A stretch of 64,000 nt of DNA from Klebsiella electrica (GCF_006711645.1 NZ_CP041247.1:4650001-4714000); one strand, 5' to 3'. Positions 26,265 to 38,293 are shown, numbered from the stretch's first letter. The notes: generated from the sequence alone by a model not told the origin. Numbers and translations are program-made.

Positions 26265-26600
26265 ACTACCGTCCATTCTATTGCAGATCCGTGCGATCCA
26301 GAAGTCTCCCCAACAAATAACCGTCATCTTACCGTGAGTTATGCGAGTCGCTATCCGGATTACACCCGTATTCCCGCGCTCACCATGAAGGGCCAGTGGC
26401 TGGAAGCTGCCGGTTTTACCACCGGTACCGAGGTGGATGTGAAGGTGATGAACGGCTGTATTGTGCTAACGGCAAAACCGCCGCAGCCGAAAGACTCTAC
26501 TCTGCTTCAGTCTTTTCATCGGGTGGGTAAGCTGTCCGCCCGTAAGCAGCGGCAGGTACAGGACTTTATCGACGTGATTTCAGGTAAACGTTCCGCCTGA
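26262..26600 (+). CDS. symE: SymE, SOS-induced type I toxin
   Basis: 112 residues from ATG 26262 (AGGAGA ribosome site), nearly the length of E. coli SymE (113). Conserved: [70 protein letters not shown]. The fold is SpoVT/AbrB-like; the E. coli protein inhibits growth and affects RNA and the nucleoid. It sits behind hsdRMS exactly as in E. coli, where it may recycle RNA after SOS damage or act in restriction alleviation (inference). Control by LexA and SymR is indicated by the upstream sequence. Confidence 0.93.
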   Translation: MTTVHSIADPCDPEVSPTNNRHLTVSYASRYPDYTRIPALTMKGQWLEAAGFTTGTEVDVKVMNGCIVLTAKPPQPKDSTLLQSFHRVGKLSARKQRQVQDFIDVISGKRSA

Positions 26601-26604
26601 CGCT

Positions 26605-26635
26605 AACCGCTCCCGACCGTAAGTCGGGAGCGGTT
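26605..26635. terminator. Bidirectional hairpin between symE and druE
   Basis: AACCGCTCCCGA (26605-26616) and TCGGGAGCGGTT (26624-26635) are perfect 12-bp arms with a 7-base loop, lying between the convergent symE and druE stops. T-tracts are short, but the stem is strong in both directions. Confidence 0.75.
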
Positions 26636-26640
26636 CCTGA

Positions 26641-29600
26641 TTAAGGTGCGATAACCTGCACCAGTACATCGGTTGCCCAGCTCTCCTCGCTGTTCACTAC
26701 CAGGCCTTCTGCGCAGGCTTGCGCCATATTCCCCAGCTGGAAAGAGACGTCGTCATTAAAGTTAAAATCACGCCAGGCTCGCGCAAAGTTAATACGCCAG
26801 TATCCCATCCCCTGATCAAAGCGGATTCTCAGCGCCTGGCCATTATCAAAACTCACCATCAGCTTACGGTGGTGCGGAATGTCGCGGCCAGAGTTGAACG
26901 CCTGAATCTCCACGGCTCGTCCCATGGATGCCGCAAACCACTGGTCGGCGAAATCCTGGAAGTCTGCTTCACTCATCCAGTCATGGAACGGTTTGTTCCC
27001 CGGGCGCTCTTTACTCCTGAACAGCGTATCAATCGTCACTTCCGCCTCTTGTGTCAGCATCGGTTTCAACGTCTTCAACAACCCGCCTAACAACGCCAGC
27101 GCTACGGGGTTTTGAAGATAGCGATCGCTATAGTGGATACGCGTCACCCGGCATTCCGTCAGCAGGCGCTGAATATCATCCTGAGACTCGGTCAGCAGGT
27201 TCCAGAAGCGCTGGCCAAACTGAGAAACCTGGCCGTTAAGCTGCTTATGGATTTCAATATCGTTAACCAGGCCTTTGCTGCCCGTATCCTCGGATGGCAA
27301 CTCGGCTTTATAAAGCGCTATCGGCGCCTGCAAATGGCTGCGAATAACCATCTGGCTATTCAGATGCCAGTTCGGCCCGGGGATGGTCGCGTCATGGCTG
27401 CGAGAAATTAACGTCATCAGACGATCGTCAAACGTCACCTGCGCAACGAGCGGCGTATCCGTATCCTGCTCAGACTGGCACAGCTGCACGCCTATCGCCG
27501 TAAACTGCGCGAGTTCCAGAAAGATCTCCGGATCGTCAATGTTTCGCGGGATAACCAGCACCACCTCAACATCATATTTTAGCCGGTAGTTCTGGATCGC
27601 GGTGCGGAACTGACGGGCATACAGATCCCACTCATTCAACGGCCCACTCATCCACAGCGTGAGCTTTCGCCCCCCATCGTTGATGGCCCGCCGCAGAGTA
27701 TCTTCAATGCTCCCAGGGCAATATTGCGCATCAGCCAGAGAGAATTTCTCCTCATCCGGCAAGCCAATATAGTGGCTGAAATCCGCCCCCAGCCAGGCCA
27801 ACGCCGCTTTACGATCCAGTAGATCGTGATCGTGGCGGGTCTGTGAATCGAGCAGGCACTCGCTACAGGCGGTATCGCAGTGGTGGCAGCCCAGTTGCTT
27901 CACCATTCCCTTCAGCACGGCCTCAATATGCAATGGCGCGCTGGAAGCAAAGCCCGCACCGCCGCTGATAATATCGTACAGCTGTACCGCCAGAACGGAT
28001 TGCTCGTTCTCCAGCCTGACCGGGCGCACCGCGTAGCCCAGCTCCGCTGCGGAAACGCCCAGCACGCTCGCCAGCGAGCGCCGCAGCGCCACGGCCAGCG
28101 TCATTGCAACAATACGCCCTTCTTCCGTGTTATCAGCAATATACTCTCCGTCCTGCGGGCGACGGACAATCAGCTCGAAGACATCCGTTCTGGCCAGCGC
28201 TCCCAGCGTGACATTTTTATTCAGCGCCATTGAACCCGGGCAGATAATCCGCTGATTCTGACTATCCCGGTCGGCCTTTCCAGGACGAGGCGGATAGTGT
28301 GCTTCCATGGATTTCGGTGCATCCGTGAGGTTGAGCATCGACTCCGCGCGACCGCAGCTCAGGCACAGCGCATAGCCGTGGCCGCCTTCCCCCATACTTT
28401 GCTGGAACACATTACCGTCCGCCCCGGAAGCCATAAAGCCCATCAACGGGTTCGGCAGCGGTACACCCTCGGCCTTAACAAATACCCAGGCCGGCACAAC
28501 CGGAATGAATTTCATGGTCTCAATATTATTAGTCACCGGATCGTGCGCATCCGTCACAAAACCCGCAGGCTGTAAAACCTGACGTCGGTTTTCAGGCGTG
28601 ATGCGCTCACCGCACGCATCATTGGTACAGAATAAATCTCCCGAACCGCCAATACCTTCCTCATAGCCTAACGTACCGCATTTGTGACAACGCCAGGCGC
28701 TATCCAGGCGCTGAGCTTCATTGGTATCAGCATTGAGATTATGCCAGTGCAGAGACACCCCAGCGGAGCGGAAGACCCGTCCATCAAGGATAATCTCCGC
28801 GCCCGGCGCATACTCACGGATCGCCACGGAAAGGTTGCGTGAAGGCAAGCCTTTATAACGCGAGACGTTATCTTCACGATCGCTCTTATCACGGACTTTG
28901 TACGTTTTCTCGCGGATATAATCTTCCATGGTGAAGTTATCAAAAGTGACAACATCCGTTGGGAAGCCATATCCAGGCAGGAAGGTTCTGGCCGCCAAAT
29001 CGCGCAGCAGATACTCGCCGCAGTGCCGTTTTTTCTCTAGCTCCAGACGTTTGCGATACGGCGTATTGGGCTGCGATTCACTTTCCTGCTTAACAAGATC
29101 GCGATAAATTCCCAGCCAGCGCTTCTGCAGCGCCGCAATCGCGTCGCACGTTTTATCCCGCAGCTTTTCTGCCGCAACGCCATGAAGCGCGGTGCCTTTA
29201 ACCAAGCGAACCAAAGCTGCATCAATACTCAGCGTCGGACGCTCCAGCCAGGCTTTGAAACGGTTACACACCGACTGTTCAAGCTCTTCACCAAAGAACC
29301 ACTGACTATTAAGGCTGGTGCGTTCTTTTTCGGTTTCACCGATGACATGGCACAAATAATCTGACAGCAGCAGAGAATTGACGTGGCGCTGTACCAAGCG
29401 CTCAGAATTCATTGCCACCATCGGCGCAGGGATCACCGTTTCAAAAGGCCAGAGAGGGTTAGCAAAAACCTGCCGATCGTGCGGGTTGCCTTTGCACAAC
29501 GTGTAAGAAATAGCGCGGGACTCTTTGCTACGCCCGGCACGCCCGGCACGCTGCAAATAGTTAGCGGGGTGCGGCGGGACGTTATTCATCACCACAGCAG

Positions 29601-32600
29601 AAATCCCGCCAATATCCACGCCCATTTCCATGGTGGTTGAACAGTTAAGAACGTTGAGCTGTCCGTTTTTAAACATACGTTCATAACTTTGCAGACGTTC
29701 GGATGATTGCTGGGCGGAATGCTCTGCCGTGCGGTAGTAAAATCCACCTTCAACGACGCGATCGTTAATGTCCGTCCAGAGGTTTTGCGAACGTAATTGC
29801 GCCACCAGAGGGTCCTGCCCCAGCCAGTCACGAACTTTTCTTAACCCATCGACATAATCATCCTGAGAACGATCGTGCTGCCAAATCTCAGGCAGCGTCA
29901 CCGCCTGGGCGACAAAGGCGTCATATTGTGCACTGGTCAGCCGTTCAAACTGAATATGCATTGGCAGATAAGGCGTCAGACCTCTGAAAGCCGTCGCCAG
30001 TAATTTATTGGTTACCGGGCAAATGTAGGCTTTTTGTACCAGAGAGAATGTCAGATGCTCTTTAGGTAAATAAAAACGGTTGCCGTCGGATTTCAATACC
30101 GCTAATGACCCCGTCAACTGAAGCCAGGCCTCTTTTAGCCACGCATTAACGATATCGATTGTGACCGTATTTACGCTGCTGAATTTAGCGCCGAGGATCA
30201 AAAGTTTGACCAGGCGCTGCGTGACGTTACCGTGACGAATTTGCGGCCAGCGTTTAACCTGGTTGTCATCAGGTTCTTTCGAATCGGGGTTACGGACAAA
30301 TTTTGAAGAGAAACGGCTACCGATCCAGTTTTTCAGATCCTCATCCAGCTGGGTGTAGTTGCTTTCCCTGACATAAAAATCCAGCGTAACTCTAAGAAAA
30401 TCACGCCAGTCATCCAGAGTTAACCCTTTATCTTGCCAATGAGCAGGAATGCTATGCGCCTTCTCCAGCCCCTGATAGCCCACCTGAACCAGCCCTTGTG
30501 TCTCCAGGCTGTTGGTGCGTTTCGGGCGTCGCATAAATTCACGGAAAAGCAGCATTTCAGCGAGCTTTAAAGGACCACCATTTTCAGTGAAGATTTCAGG
30601 CTTGAGATAGTGGTTATACTGCAAGATAGGACCTTTGATATCCGCCTTATCTTTCAATTCCTTGACCATTTCAGGCCAGGAAAGAGAAATCAAAACCGTA
30701 TCGACTTTTCCGCCAGTGGCTTGTTGTATAGCCTGTTCAAGAAGGGCTAATTCTGCTTCAGCTTGTTTTGCCGCATCAGGCATTCCCCACTGCAGTAAGT
30801 TTTTAATCCTGATTTTTCCCTGCTCGGCCATTTCAATCATTTCTTTAACATTGGCCTGATCGTTAGGTTTGTTGACTATTTTTTGTCGTTGATGCCAAGA
30901 GAGAATATCCACCACGCTACCACGCAAACGGCTGCGCTCCGCTTCCTGCTGCATCCGCACCGCCATTCGTGCCGTTCCCTGACGGCTATCAGTGAAGGTG
31001 ATCAGTCGACGCCCTCGTCCAGGCAAAGAAAGTGGGCCAACCCCCTCTTTACCTTCATCACTGATAAAGTCCTGACAATATTCCAGCACGGTAGGCACTA
31101 TATTCGTCACATAAAAAGGCCCACCTAACAGTGCCCGCCGGAAGGGCTGTTTACCTTTGCCCCCTCTATAACCGCAGTTGCTGGCGCTACAGACCTGCTC
31201 GATATCATTCATCGCCAGCGGAATACTATCCGGGTTAACGACGCCAATACTTCGAGTGTGGCGATCGAGGCGCTGCACGATATAGCCCATTTCGGTATTA
31301 CATTCCGCGGCAATAATATGGGGTGGCTGGAATACCTGTTCTTTTTGAACTTTTTCACTCGAAGAGTCAAAATCATCAGGTGCTTCATCCTGCAGCGAAA
31401 ACTCATCCCCGCCTTTATTATCCCACTGTACAAGCTTTCCTTTTTTGTCCCGGGCAAGTAAATGCGGTTCATTACACTCATTACAGAACGCGAGTTCATA
31501 TACGGGGCTGCCACACTCGCAATTTTGCCGCTGATTCACATACACATTGCCAAAAGGCCATCCTTTATCCAGCGCAGTATTAAGTTTAGCGGAACACTGT
31601 TTATCCACGCAGGCCCATATCCCTTGGGTATTACGCTGGAAAATATGCGCCCTGACTTTCAGGAATGCCGGTTCCTCCGCATTCGGAAGCGTACCGGTGC
31701 AGAGATCGAGCCAGCGCAAAATATCCTGCTGAGTGTATTGATGTTTTGTTAGCTCATTCAAACGCTGGGTCAGCGTCTCAAGCTTCATCGGTTTGGGTTG
31801 GCTCACAAGCATTTCGCGGAGATGACGCGCTTGCGGTGAGTGGGTCAGCGCGGTGTAGCGCTCAAGGCTAATACCGTCCCCATAAGAATCAGGAATATGC
31901 TCAAGCTCATCCAGGGATAAAGAAAGATGCTGACACGGCTCCAGATCAGGAATGACGCGGCTACCTCCCAGAACATCAATACGTTCCTGTGGCACACCGG
32001 ACAGCTCAGATAAGAATTTTTTCAGCTGCTTTTCAGCATCATTTCCGGCAATAGTCGCAGATGTTGCAACAAAGCGGACATCATCAGGTGTAACGCCAAA
32101 TGCCGTCATGACACGACGGAGTTGTAAAGCCAGTTCAGCAGCCTGAGATCCTACATAGGTATGGGCTTCATCCAGAACGATCCAGCGTAATGATTTTTCC
32201 GCTTTAGATTTCTGAATAATAGGTGCATCAACCTGACGCACCATCATGTATTCCAGCATGGTACCGTTTGTGACCAGAACAGGCGCAGGTTCCTCACGCA
32301 TTTTCTCACGCGAAAGCACCTCGTTTGGCCGGTTTGCCTGCTCACTTTTTACTGAGGCATGCAGCTCTTCAGTATTACCGTTATACAGACAGTACCGAAT
32401 CCCGGTTCCAAAACCTCGGGTCCAGGCATCTAAACGTTCACGCTGTGAATTGATCAGGGCATTCAGGGGATAAAGGAAAAGGGCTCGAACGCCTATGAGC
32501 GGTTTTTTCCCGTTGTCCCGTAGTTCACGATAAAGATCTTCCAGCACCGGAACCATGAAGCACTCTGTTTTACCCGAGCCCGTGCCGCTGGTCACAACCA

Positions 32601-32961
32601 CCGAATGTTTTTTATCAAGTAATGCTTGCCAGCTGGCTAACTGATGTGTGAACGGTTTCCAGGTTGAGCCAAAACGATAACGTCCGTTTTCTTCGTTATC
32701 GAGAGAATCAACAACCTCCTTACTCAGTAACGTTTGCTTTGTGGCAAGATCCCTCATCGTGAAATTTGACTCTTTCCAGCCAAATGTCTGTTCAAACACG
32801 GGGGAAGCCAGAAATGTTCCATCCTTTCCACATTCAGCCGCCATCTGCTGCGCAAGGTGCTCGCGAAGATGCGGGTTGGTTACGCCCATTATGCTCAGCG
32901 TAGCTTCCGTCGAACGAGATAACGACTGTTCAATCAGCGAAGAAAAATAGCGTGTAGTCAT
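26641..32961 (-). CDS. druE: Druantia helicase DruE (DUF1998-type)
   Basis: 2106 residues, the size of DruE. SF2 helicase motifs: Walker [11 protein letters not shown] (~125-132), [10 protein letters not shown] (DEAH 264-267), VATSATIAG (~298-306) and motif [10 protein letters not shown] (~1133). A zinc-finger-like Cys pattern ([13 protein letters not shown] ... CTNDACG) is in the middle. The DUF1998 region has the [13 protein letters not shown] cluster (~1690). A ~400-residue C-terminal extension has no assigned fold. Starts 12 bases after druH with AAGGAATAAGG. Druantia type III consists of just DruH and DruE and protects against phages; mechanism is not settled. Confidence 0.92.
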   Translation of the reverse strand: MTTRYFSSLIEQSLSRSTEATLSIMGVTNPHLREHLAQQMAAECGKDGTFLASPVFEQTFGWKESNFTMRDLATKQTLLSKEVVDSLDNEENGRYRFGSTWKPFTHQLASWQALLDKKHSVVVTSGTGSGKTECFMVPVLEDLYRELRDNGKKPLIGVRALFLYPLNALINSQRERLDAWTRGFGTGIRYCLYNGNTEELHASVKSEQANRPNEVLSREKMREEPAPVLVTNGTMLEYMMVRQVDAPIIQKSKAEKSLRWIVLDEAHTYVGSQAAELALQLRRVMTAFGVTPDDVRFVATSATIAGNDAEKQLKKFLSELSGVPQERIDVLGGSRVIPDLEPCQHLSLSLDELEHIPDSYGDGISLERYTALTHSPQARHLREMLVSQPKPMKLETLTQRLNELTKHQYTQQDILRWLDLCTGTLPNAEEPAFLKVRAHIFQRNTQGIWACVDKQCSAKLNTALDKGWPFGNVYVNQRQNCECGSPVYELAFCNECNEPHLLARDKKGKLVQWDNKGGDEFSLQDEAPDDFDSSSEKVQKEQVFQPPHIIAAECNTEMGYIVQRLDRHTRSIGVVNPDSIPLAMNDIEQVCSASNCGYRGGKGKQPFRRALLGGPFYVTNIVPTVLEYCQDFISDEGKEGVGPLSLPGRGRRLITFTDSRQGTARMAVRMQQEAERSRLRGSVVDILSWHQRQKIVNKPNDQANVKEMIEMAEQGKIRIKNLLQWGMPDAAKQAEAELALLEQAIQQATGGKVDTVLISLSWPEMVKELKDKADIKGPILQYNHYLKPEIFTENGGPLKLAEMLLFREFMRRPKRTNSLETQGLVQVGYQGLEKAHSIPAHWQDKGLTLDDWRDFLRVTLDFYVRESNYTQLDEDLKNWIGSRFSSKFVRNPDSKEPDDNQVKRWPQIRHGNVTQRLVKLLILGAKFSSVNTVTIDIVNAWLKEAWLQLTGSLAVLKSDGNRFYLPKEHLTFSLVQKAYICPVTNKLLATAFRGLTPYLPMHIQFERLTSAQYDAFVAQAVTLPEIWQHDRSQDDYVDGLRKVRDWLGQDPLVAQLRSQNLWTDINDRVVEGGFYYRTAEHSAQQSSERLQSYERMFKNGQLNVLNCSTTMEMGVDIGGISAVVMNNVPPHPANYLQRAGRAGRSKESRAISYTLCKGNPHDRQVFANPLWPFETVIPAPMVAMNSERLVQRHVNSLLLSDYLCHVIGETEKERTSLNSQWFFGEELEQSVCNRFKAWLERPTLSIDAALVRLVKGTALHGVAAEKLRDKTCDAIAALQKRWLGIYRDLVKQESESQPNTPYRKRLELEKKRHCGEYLLRDLAARTFLPGYGFPTDVVTFDNFTMEDYIREKTYKVRDKSDREDNVSRYKGLPSRNLSVAIREYAPGAEIILDGRVFRSAGVSLHWHNLNADTNEAQRLDSAWRCHKCGTLGYEEGIGGSGDLFCTNDACGERITPENRRQVLQPAGFVTDAHDPVTNNIETMKFIPVVPAWVFVKAEGVPLPNPLMGFMASGADGNVFQQSMGEGGHGYALCLSCGRAESMLNLTDAPKSMEAHYPPRPGKADRDSQNQRIICPGSMALNKNVTLGALARTDVFELIVRRPQDGEYIADNTEEGRIVAMTLAVALRRSLASVLGVSAAELGYAVRPVRLENEQSVLAVQLYDIISGGAGFASSAPLHIEAVLKGMVKQLGCHHCDTACSECLLDSQTRHDHDLLDRKAALAWLGADFSHYIGLPDEEKFSLADAQYCPGSIEDTLRRAINDGGRKLTLWMSGPLNEWDLYARQFRTAIQNYRLKYDVEVVLVIPRNIDDPEIFLELAQFTAIGVQLCQSEQDTDTPLVAQVTFDDRLMTLISRSHDATIPGPNWHLNSQMVIRSHLQAPIALYKAELPSEDTGSKGLVNDIEIHKQLNGQVSQFGQRFWNLLTESQDDIQRLLTECRVTRIHYSDRYLQNPVALALLGGLLKTLKPMLTQEAEVTIDTLFRSKERPGNKPFHDWMSEADFQDFADQWFAASMGRAVEIQAFNSGRDIPHHRKLMVSFDNGQALRIRFDQGMGYWRINFARAWRDFNFNDDVSFQLGNMAQACAEGLVVNSEESWATDVLVQVIAP

Positions 32962-32973
32962 CCTTATTCCTTT

Positions 32974-35900
32974 TTATTTTTCAGCCACATTACGCAATAA
33001 GCAATACTGGAAAATGGCATTAAACCATCGCGAGTCAAAATCTCTGACTTGTCTTAAGAAAAATACGGCACCAGGTTTATTTTCAAAAACGCTGTCAAAT
33101 GTTGTTTTGCCACATGCAACAGCGGCAGCAAATATGGGGAGCAAAGTGACGGAATATCGGTAGCTAGTATCAGGCGAAACCTCTATAACGGGATCCTTTT
33201 GCGACGTATACCAACGAAAAAGACCCGGCCCGCCAAACTCAGGCCAACGAGATTCACCATGTTCACGTAAGAGCTCCTGATACCACTCATGAATGATGTC
33301 TTTTATCATTTGTGCCGGAAAAGTCGGTGGTAATTTCCCTTGGTCTAACCATATTTGCACCTCGCTGGCATAGGTTGGAAATACAGTCCCTAATTGCTGG
33401 AACATTCGACCCAGTAGCTTTGTCTGCATTTCCTCCGGAGCACCTTTATGAGTCAGAAACGCTCGAAAACACATCGCGGCGTGTTTAACCTCGGTAATAG
33501 GCAAAAACTCCCAGAAAACAGGAAACTCGCTTTCAATACGGCTGAGATAATCAATGGACATCTCAAATTTAAACAGTGACATTGCCAATGCCTGTGGATG
33601 CTGGACCAAGGCACGCCATACCTCAAAAGTAGCCAGCGGTAAATATCCAAACTGATCGTATAAGTTACGTAAGAACTGCCATCCCGAGTGTGCAGGGTCG
33701 CTCGCCATTTGTTCCAGAACTAACGTAATGGTATTTACACCCGACCGGGGATTAAAAAGCTGCGTTGCCTTTTGCAGGGATTGAATTGCCGTAGTATCGC
33801 TTTGGATGACCGGCTCGCCTGCAATGTAGCAAGGCCGAAATGAAGCTTCTTCACCTTGTTTTGGAACAACTATCCATGGGCCATTTTTTTGTATTGTCGA
33901 ACTTAATTCGAATTCACCGACCGGTACACCTTCGCTCATTCTCGATACAAGCGGTATTGCCTTTCTTTCTGGCTCACTGAGTAACATAATAACGGGTGAA
34001 GGGATCTGTCCTGTACGATTGCTCACTGAATTAGCAAGAAGCAGCTGCATTTCCCGATTATACTCAAGGCTATATTTATAGCGTCTGATTTGCCAGGTAA
34101 AGGAACTACCTCCGCCCTCAATACGCATATCCACCGTTTGATCAATCCCTTCTTCCAGGGAAAGTAAATTGTCAATATGCTCCCTTAAACTGTATAAAGT
34201 AAGCTCTACCGGGCTTTCTCCCGCACTATAGCGCCACTCATACCATGCCTGCATTCCGCTACGGGAGCGTAAACGTAGTTCAAGTTGGTATCGCGTAGGT
34301 TCGCCATTTTTTCCAAAAAGAAAAGCCCTGGCCCCCAAAAGATCGTTAATTGTTAAATTCTTCGGCAAAGGTTTCTCATCTTTATCGAAGACAAGGCAAC
34401 CTCGGGCAGGGAAAGGGAGAGAAATAACAACGGGATTTGCAGCAAGGTTTGGTGTTATCTGCAGTGAAATTGATGCCGGGGGAACCCCCTCAGTTTTCAT
34501 CATTATTTCTGTGCAGCCTGGTAATCGCTTCCTATCAATCTCCAGTGATTTTTCTTTCAAACTATACAAACAAGGATGTTTGGTATTAATAATGAAAGAC
34601 CCTTCGTTTGCTTGTTCTCCATTTTTTATTTCCAGGCAAAAATCATTGGGAAGAATACCTATTTTCTTGCGCAGTAGCGTTTCATTATTCTCGTTACGCA
34701 CTGAAATAAACTGAGCACCCATTTCCTCTTGCACATCACAATTATCTATAAATGTGCCGTTGAAAAAAAGTTTATAATGATGAGTTAATAGATTCTCAGA
34801 ATTTTGGGAAATACCAGGAACACCAAGGAAGAGCTCATCTGGGTAGCTTGTCCAGTTTAATCGCCTCCCCTGGAAAGAGAACCCAGTCTGGATAATCTGC
34901 TCTCTTCCTGTCTTTATCCGGTACGTTTCATCGCCTTCAATCAGAATATCCTGGCGCCCTTTGACAATCAGAGCACGGTATCCCAAAGGCGAAAAATCGG
35001 TTTCGCAATCCTCGAGATCTGAGGCCAGACAACCATCCTTTGGCAATACAATGAGCACATGACTGCCACGTACGCTGCAAGATGCTTGTCCTTGTAGCAA
35101 CCATTCACTTTTATCAAAAACAAAAACTAATGGCACATCGCCAACGGCAACCTCACTTCCCTCCAACAGCCTGGAGCCGATAAGCATCCCTCCTGCTCTC
35201 GCCACAATAAACAAGCTGGCAGCGGGCTTTTTCCGAAAAAACTTAATTTCACGCTTACGAACTCTCATTTTAGCCTGTGAATTGCTCAGCGTTGCATAGG
35301 CAGGCCCCAGGCTCGCAATTTCGCTACCATCTTCATAAATAGCAAGCTCGAAACGCGTTGTAGAAGGTTCACTATCAATCGAAAAACTCAGCTCTTCCGG
35401 CAGAGAAATGAGAGCCTGTAAAGCCTCAGGATGATTTTCTGACCATAAGAACTGGCATAGGGTTGTTCTATTTTTTTGAAGGCGAGGTTTGGATTCAGTA
35501 GACGCTGTTCGTAAAAGCCCATTAAGGAAACTGGTCCCTGTATCGTCATCAAGAGGAACGGGGAAGTTGTCCCGCCACTTAGGATGAACACGATCAAGCT
35601 CTTTTACGGGTTCGGTGTGGTTACTCAGGTCATAAATTTGCACAAGAGACACTAACTGTTCAGCCATCCGACTAATAAGCTCAACTGAAGTATCCTCTTT
35701 GAAAACGACTGGCAGGGATGATTTTTCTACCGCCGCATAAACTAAAGTAAACGTTGGAATGTTAGAAGATTGGGCCTGATCGTATTGATTAAGAATGAGA
35801 GAGAACATCGACTGAAAACGGCTATTAGATTCCTTTAGCAACCTGAAAGGTAGACCGCCTTCACTGAATAAGGACCCTAAAAAATTCCTCCTTTCTGTAT

Positions 35901-36273
35901 CATAGAACCGCACGGGGCGCCCCCAGTACTCGTCCAGGCCTTTAGGGATTATTTTCCCCATTTCCGAGGAAGATGCTGATACGCCTATCGTTTTATAAAT
36001 TGGCTCCCATGCCCATCCACACTCCCTTTCATAATCTCTTCGATACCACTCTGAGCAGAACAATGTGAAGCAGGCTGCGTATCCTTTATCACTTTTGTAA
36101 CCATCGGGTAACCCTATCGCCCTCAGCAACCGCTTCAATTCGCCATATTCATCACTCGTTGCATGGTACTCATAAAGAGGGCGATTATCAGGTTTTCTTA
36201 AACTTCTACGATTTAGAAATTTGACTAACCACGGAGTACACTTAAGTATTGATATATGTTCTGTATGACTCAA
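32974..36273 (-). CDS. druH: Druantia type III protein DruH (STY4851/ECs_5259 family)
   Basis: 1099 residues without recognisable catalytic motifs, matching the large partner of the DUF1998 helicase in Druantia type III (annotated elsewhere as the STY4851/ECs_5259 family; STY4851 lies in SPI-10 at leuX of S. Typhi). The start is TTG at 36273, supported by AAAGGAG 6 bases upstream. The low-GC composition by eye differs from hsdRMS. It heads a two-gene minus-strand operon with druE. Many Cys/Trp residues and beta-rich middle part (about 330-760) suggest a multidomain structural protein. Confidence 0.88.
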   Translation of the reverse strand: MSHTEHISILKCTPWLVKFLNRRSLRKPDNRPLYEYHATSDEYGELKRLLRAIGLPDGYKSDKGYAACFTLFCSEWYRRDYERECGWAWEPIYKTIGVSASSSEMGKIIPKGLDEYWGRPVRFYDTERRNFLGSLFSEGGLPFRLLKESNSRFQSMFSLILNQYDQAQSSNIPTFTLVYAAVEKSSLPVVFKEDTSVELISRMAEQLVSLVQIYDLSNHTEPVKELDRVHPKWRDNFPVPLDDDTGTSFLNGLLRTASTESKPRLQKNRTTLCQFLWSENHPEALQALISLPEELSFSIDSEPSTTRFELAIYEDGSEIASLGPAYATLSNSQAKMRVRKREIKFFRKKPAASLFIVARAGGMLIGSRLLEGSEVAVGDVPLVFVFDKSEWLLQGQASCSVRGSHVLIVLPKDGCLASDLEDCETDFSPLGYRALIVKGRQDILIEGDETYRIKTGREQIIQTGFSFQGRRLNWTSYPDELFLGVPGISQNSENLLTHHYKLFFNGTFIDNCDVQEEMGAQFISVRNENNETLLRKKIGILPNDFCLEIKNGEQANEGSFIINTKHPCLYSLKEKSLEIDRKRLPGCTEIMMKTEGVPPASISLQITPNLAANPVVISLPFPARGCLVFDKDEKPLPKNLTINDLLGARAFLFGKNGEPTRYQLELRLRSRSGMQAWYEWRYSAGESPVELTLYSLREHIDNLLSLEEGIDQTVDMRIEGGGSSFTWQIRRYKYSLEYNREMQLLLANSVSNRTGQIPSPVIMLLSEPERKAIPLVSRMSEGVPVGEFELSSTIQKNGPWIVVPKQGEEASFRPCYIAGEPVIQSDTTAIQSLQKATQLFNPRSGVNTITLVLEQMASDPAHSGWQFLRNLYDQFGYLPLATFEVWRALVQHPQALAMSLFKFEMSIDYLSRIESEFPVFWEFLPITEVKHAAMCFRAFLTHKGAPEEMQTKLLGRMFQQLGTVFPTYASEVQIWLDQGKLPPTFPAQMIKDIIHEWYQELLREHGESRWPEFGGPGLFRWYTSQKDPVIEVSPDTSYRYSVTLLPIFAAAVACGKTTFDSVFENKPGAVFFLRQVRDFDSRWFNAIFQYCLLRNVAEK

Positions 36274-36649
36274 AGTATGCTCCTTTTATTTTCATAGTGA
36301 ATAAATATGATAGGAAGATATTTTTATATGGTAAAATAAAACTCAAAACTGTTCAGTATACATCCTTTCTGCATGGACACCACCTCCAAATTTAAGTAGG
36401 TTCCTTAATGAAGGATAGATAGTGTCACTTATTCCAATTATTTGATTTAACAGAAAAATACACTAAGAAGATGTTAAACTTTTATCTATAATTGAAAATG
36501 TAAATATCACATACAACTATAGCAATGAATAGGCCCAGAGAGTTCAGAAAATCGAGAAACAGGAAACTAGTGAGTTATTTTAATGGAAAAAACACAAAAA
36601 GTCCGCTCTTGAGCGACATGATTGTATCTTTTGGTGTGAAGATCAACTC
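36274..36649. promoter_or_regulatory. druH promoter region / gap to integrase remnant
   Basis: 376 AT-rich bases between the druH start and the truncated integrase end. It must contain the druH promoter. No gene or clear operator is visible. Confidence 0.4.
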
Positions 36650-37580
36650 TCAATTCCCATACATACCTTTGGTCTTTTCCAAAATACCTAAAGCCTGACA
36701 CGACAAGGGAACAAGATGAGGAGTCCGCATCTTTGAACCACGCTGAGAATGTTTAACACCGTCCAACGGTTCACGCTCACCGGGGATTGTCCACATGGCC
36801 GTTTCAAAATCTACTTCTGACCAACGAGCAAATCGCAGCTCGCTCGAGCGGATAAAGACTAACAAGGTAAGTTCGACAGCAAGTCGGGTTAACGGTCTGC
36901 CAGAGTAGTGATCAATGCGGTGAAGTAATTCGGGAATACGTTCAAGATCCAGAGCCGCACGGTGCTTTCTTTTCGCTGTAGCAACCGCACCAGCAATCTC
37001 TTGCGCGGGGTTGTAATCGATTAAGCCGCTCTGAACGGCAAAGCGCATAATCGCGGTAGTACGCTGCTGTAAACGGACGGCAACTTCGAGCCGTCCGGAT
37101 GACTCGACTGCTTTGATGGGTACAAGCAGATCCCGTGTCTTCAGTTCCGCAATGTTCCGCTTACCGATAGCAGCAAAGAGATTATCTTCAAGGCTTTTCA
37201 AAACAAAGGCTTTTCAATACACGAGCGCTATGCGATGCCGACCATTTTTGATTACTAGCGTGCCATTCTCTGGCAACCACTTCAAACGTTATTGCCTCTT
37301 GCTCCTGCTCTACCTTAACGGCTTTCTTGTTTTCACTGGGATCGATGCCATTAGCTAATAGCTTACGGGCCTCATCCTTACGTGCCCTGGCATCCGCCAG
37401 CGAGACTTCAGGGTATTTCCCCAACGCCAACATATTCTCTTTACCACCAAAGCGATAACGAAGCCGCCAGTATTTTGAGCCATTCGGGTGAACCAGCAAA
37501 ACCATGCCTTCACCGTCGGTCAGTTTATAGGCTTTTGCTTCAGGCTTAGCCGAACGAACCTTCACATCACTCAGAGCCAT
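36650..37580 (-). pseudogene. P4-type integrase pseudogene of island A
   Basis: From ATG 37580 (MALSDVKVRSAKPEAKAYKLTDGEG) the DUF4102 arm-binding domain reads correctly to SARVLKSL. A 16-base partial tandem duplication (TTGAAAAGCC repeated, about 37189-37215) then shifts the frame. The core continues from 37201 (SLEDNLFAAIGKRNIAELKTRDLL) to the first catalytic Arg (FIRSSELRFARW). It ends prematurely at 36650 after LGILEKTKGMYGN, before the HxxR and Tyr motifs. It is therefore dead twice over. Orientation and position next to the leuX-like att copy show it once integrated island A. Confidence 0.85.
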
Positions 37581-37777
37581 GATGAGTATCCTTTCAAGGG
37601 TTCTATGTGGGTACAAACATTATCGAACCGGAATATACCCGCAGTTGTACCCGCATCAGTAAGTTGATGTAGATTGAATCAGGTTGACTTAGGTTGAATG
37701 AAAAAGCGAGGAAAGCCTTGCGGATACTGGATTTCAGGCACAAAAAAAGACGTCCGTTGACGTCTATTGATGTTCCG

Positions 37778-37803
37778 ATGGTGCCGAAGGCCGGACTCGA
37801 ACC
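37778..37803. repeat. att site: 26-bp copy of the leuX 3' end
   Basis: ATGGTGCCGAAGGCCGGACT followed by CGAACC is identical to 50313-50338, which is the last 25 bases of leuX plus one. Flanks differ on both sides. It marks the junction between island A and island B. Confidence 0.92.
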
Positions 37804-38293
37804 TAAGTCTCCACAACCTGCTGTAATCACGTTCCTGTTAGCCTTTAAAAGAACAATCGTAGGACCTTTTTGTTGTAGGGGCTACATCTTAAGTTTGATC
37901 CGGTGAACGAAATCAAACCGAGTGTTCGTGACGCCACAAAACACCAACGTATCATACCTATCTTTTGATGTTTATGGAGGTATGCTGGGTCGGGAGGCAA
38001 GAACGTTTGTCAGCTATGTGGGTAGTAAGTAAACGCCACTGCGTTCGGATTTTGAAACCAGTTAAACCCCTGCAGAAATTGTTCAGAAAAACCATTTAAC
38101 TCAATGTTATTGATATGAATTAATCCATTCAGAGTCAAAGTAAAACGCCACCGTAACGCCTACGTAACGCACCCGCATTTTGCTGTTTTATTCACTCTTA
38201 CAGAAACCAAGGGCTGATGAAACGTAAGACTATCAGCATCTAATGAATACTGTTCATCCATACAGCGTTAAAGTTCATAAACTTACATTTAAG
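37804..38293. other. Gene-free stretch at left end of island B
   Basis: About 490 bases after the att copy, with no open frame of coding character. Together with 37617-37777 to its left it separates the two islands. Confidence 0.45.

Noticed and set aside
37778..37803. A second tRNA-Leu gene
   Set aside because: Only the 3' 25 bases are present; no anticodon or acceptor 5' arm. It is an att remnant.
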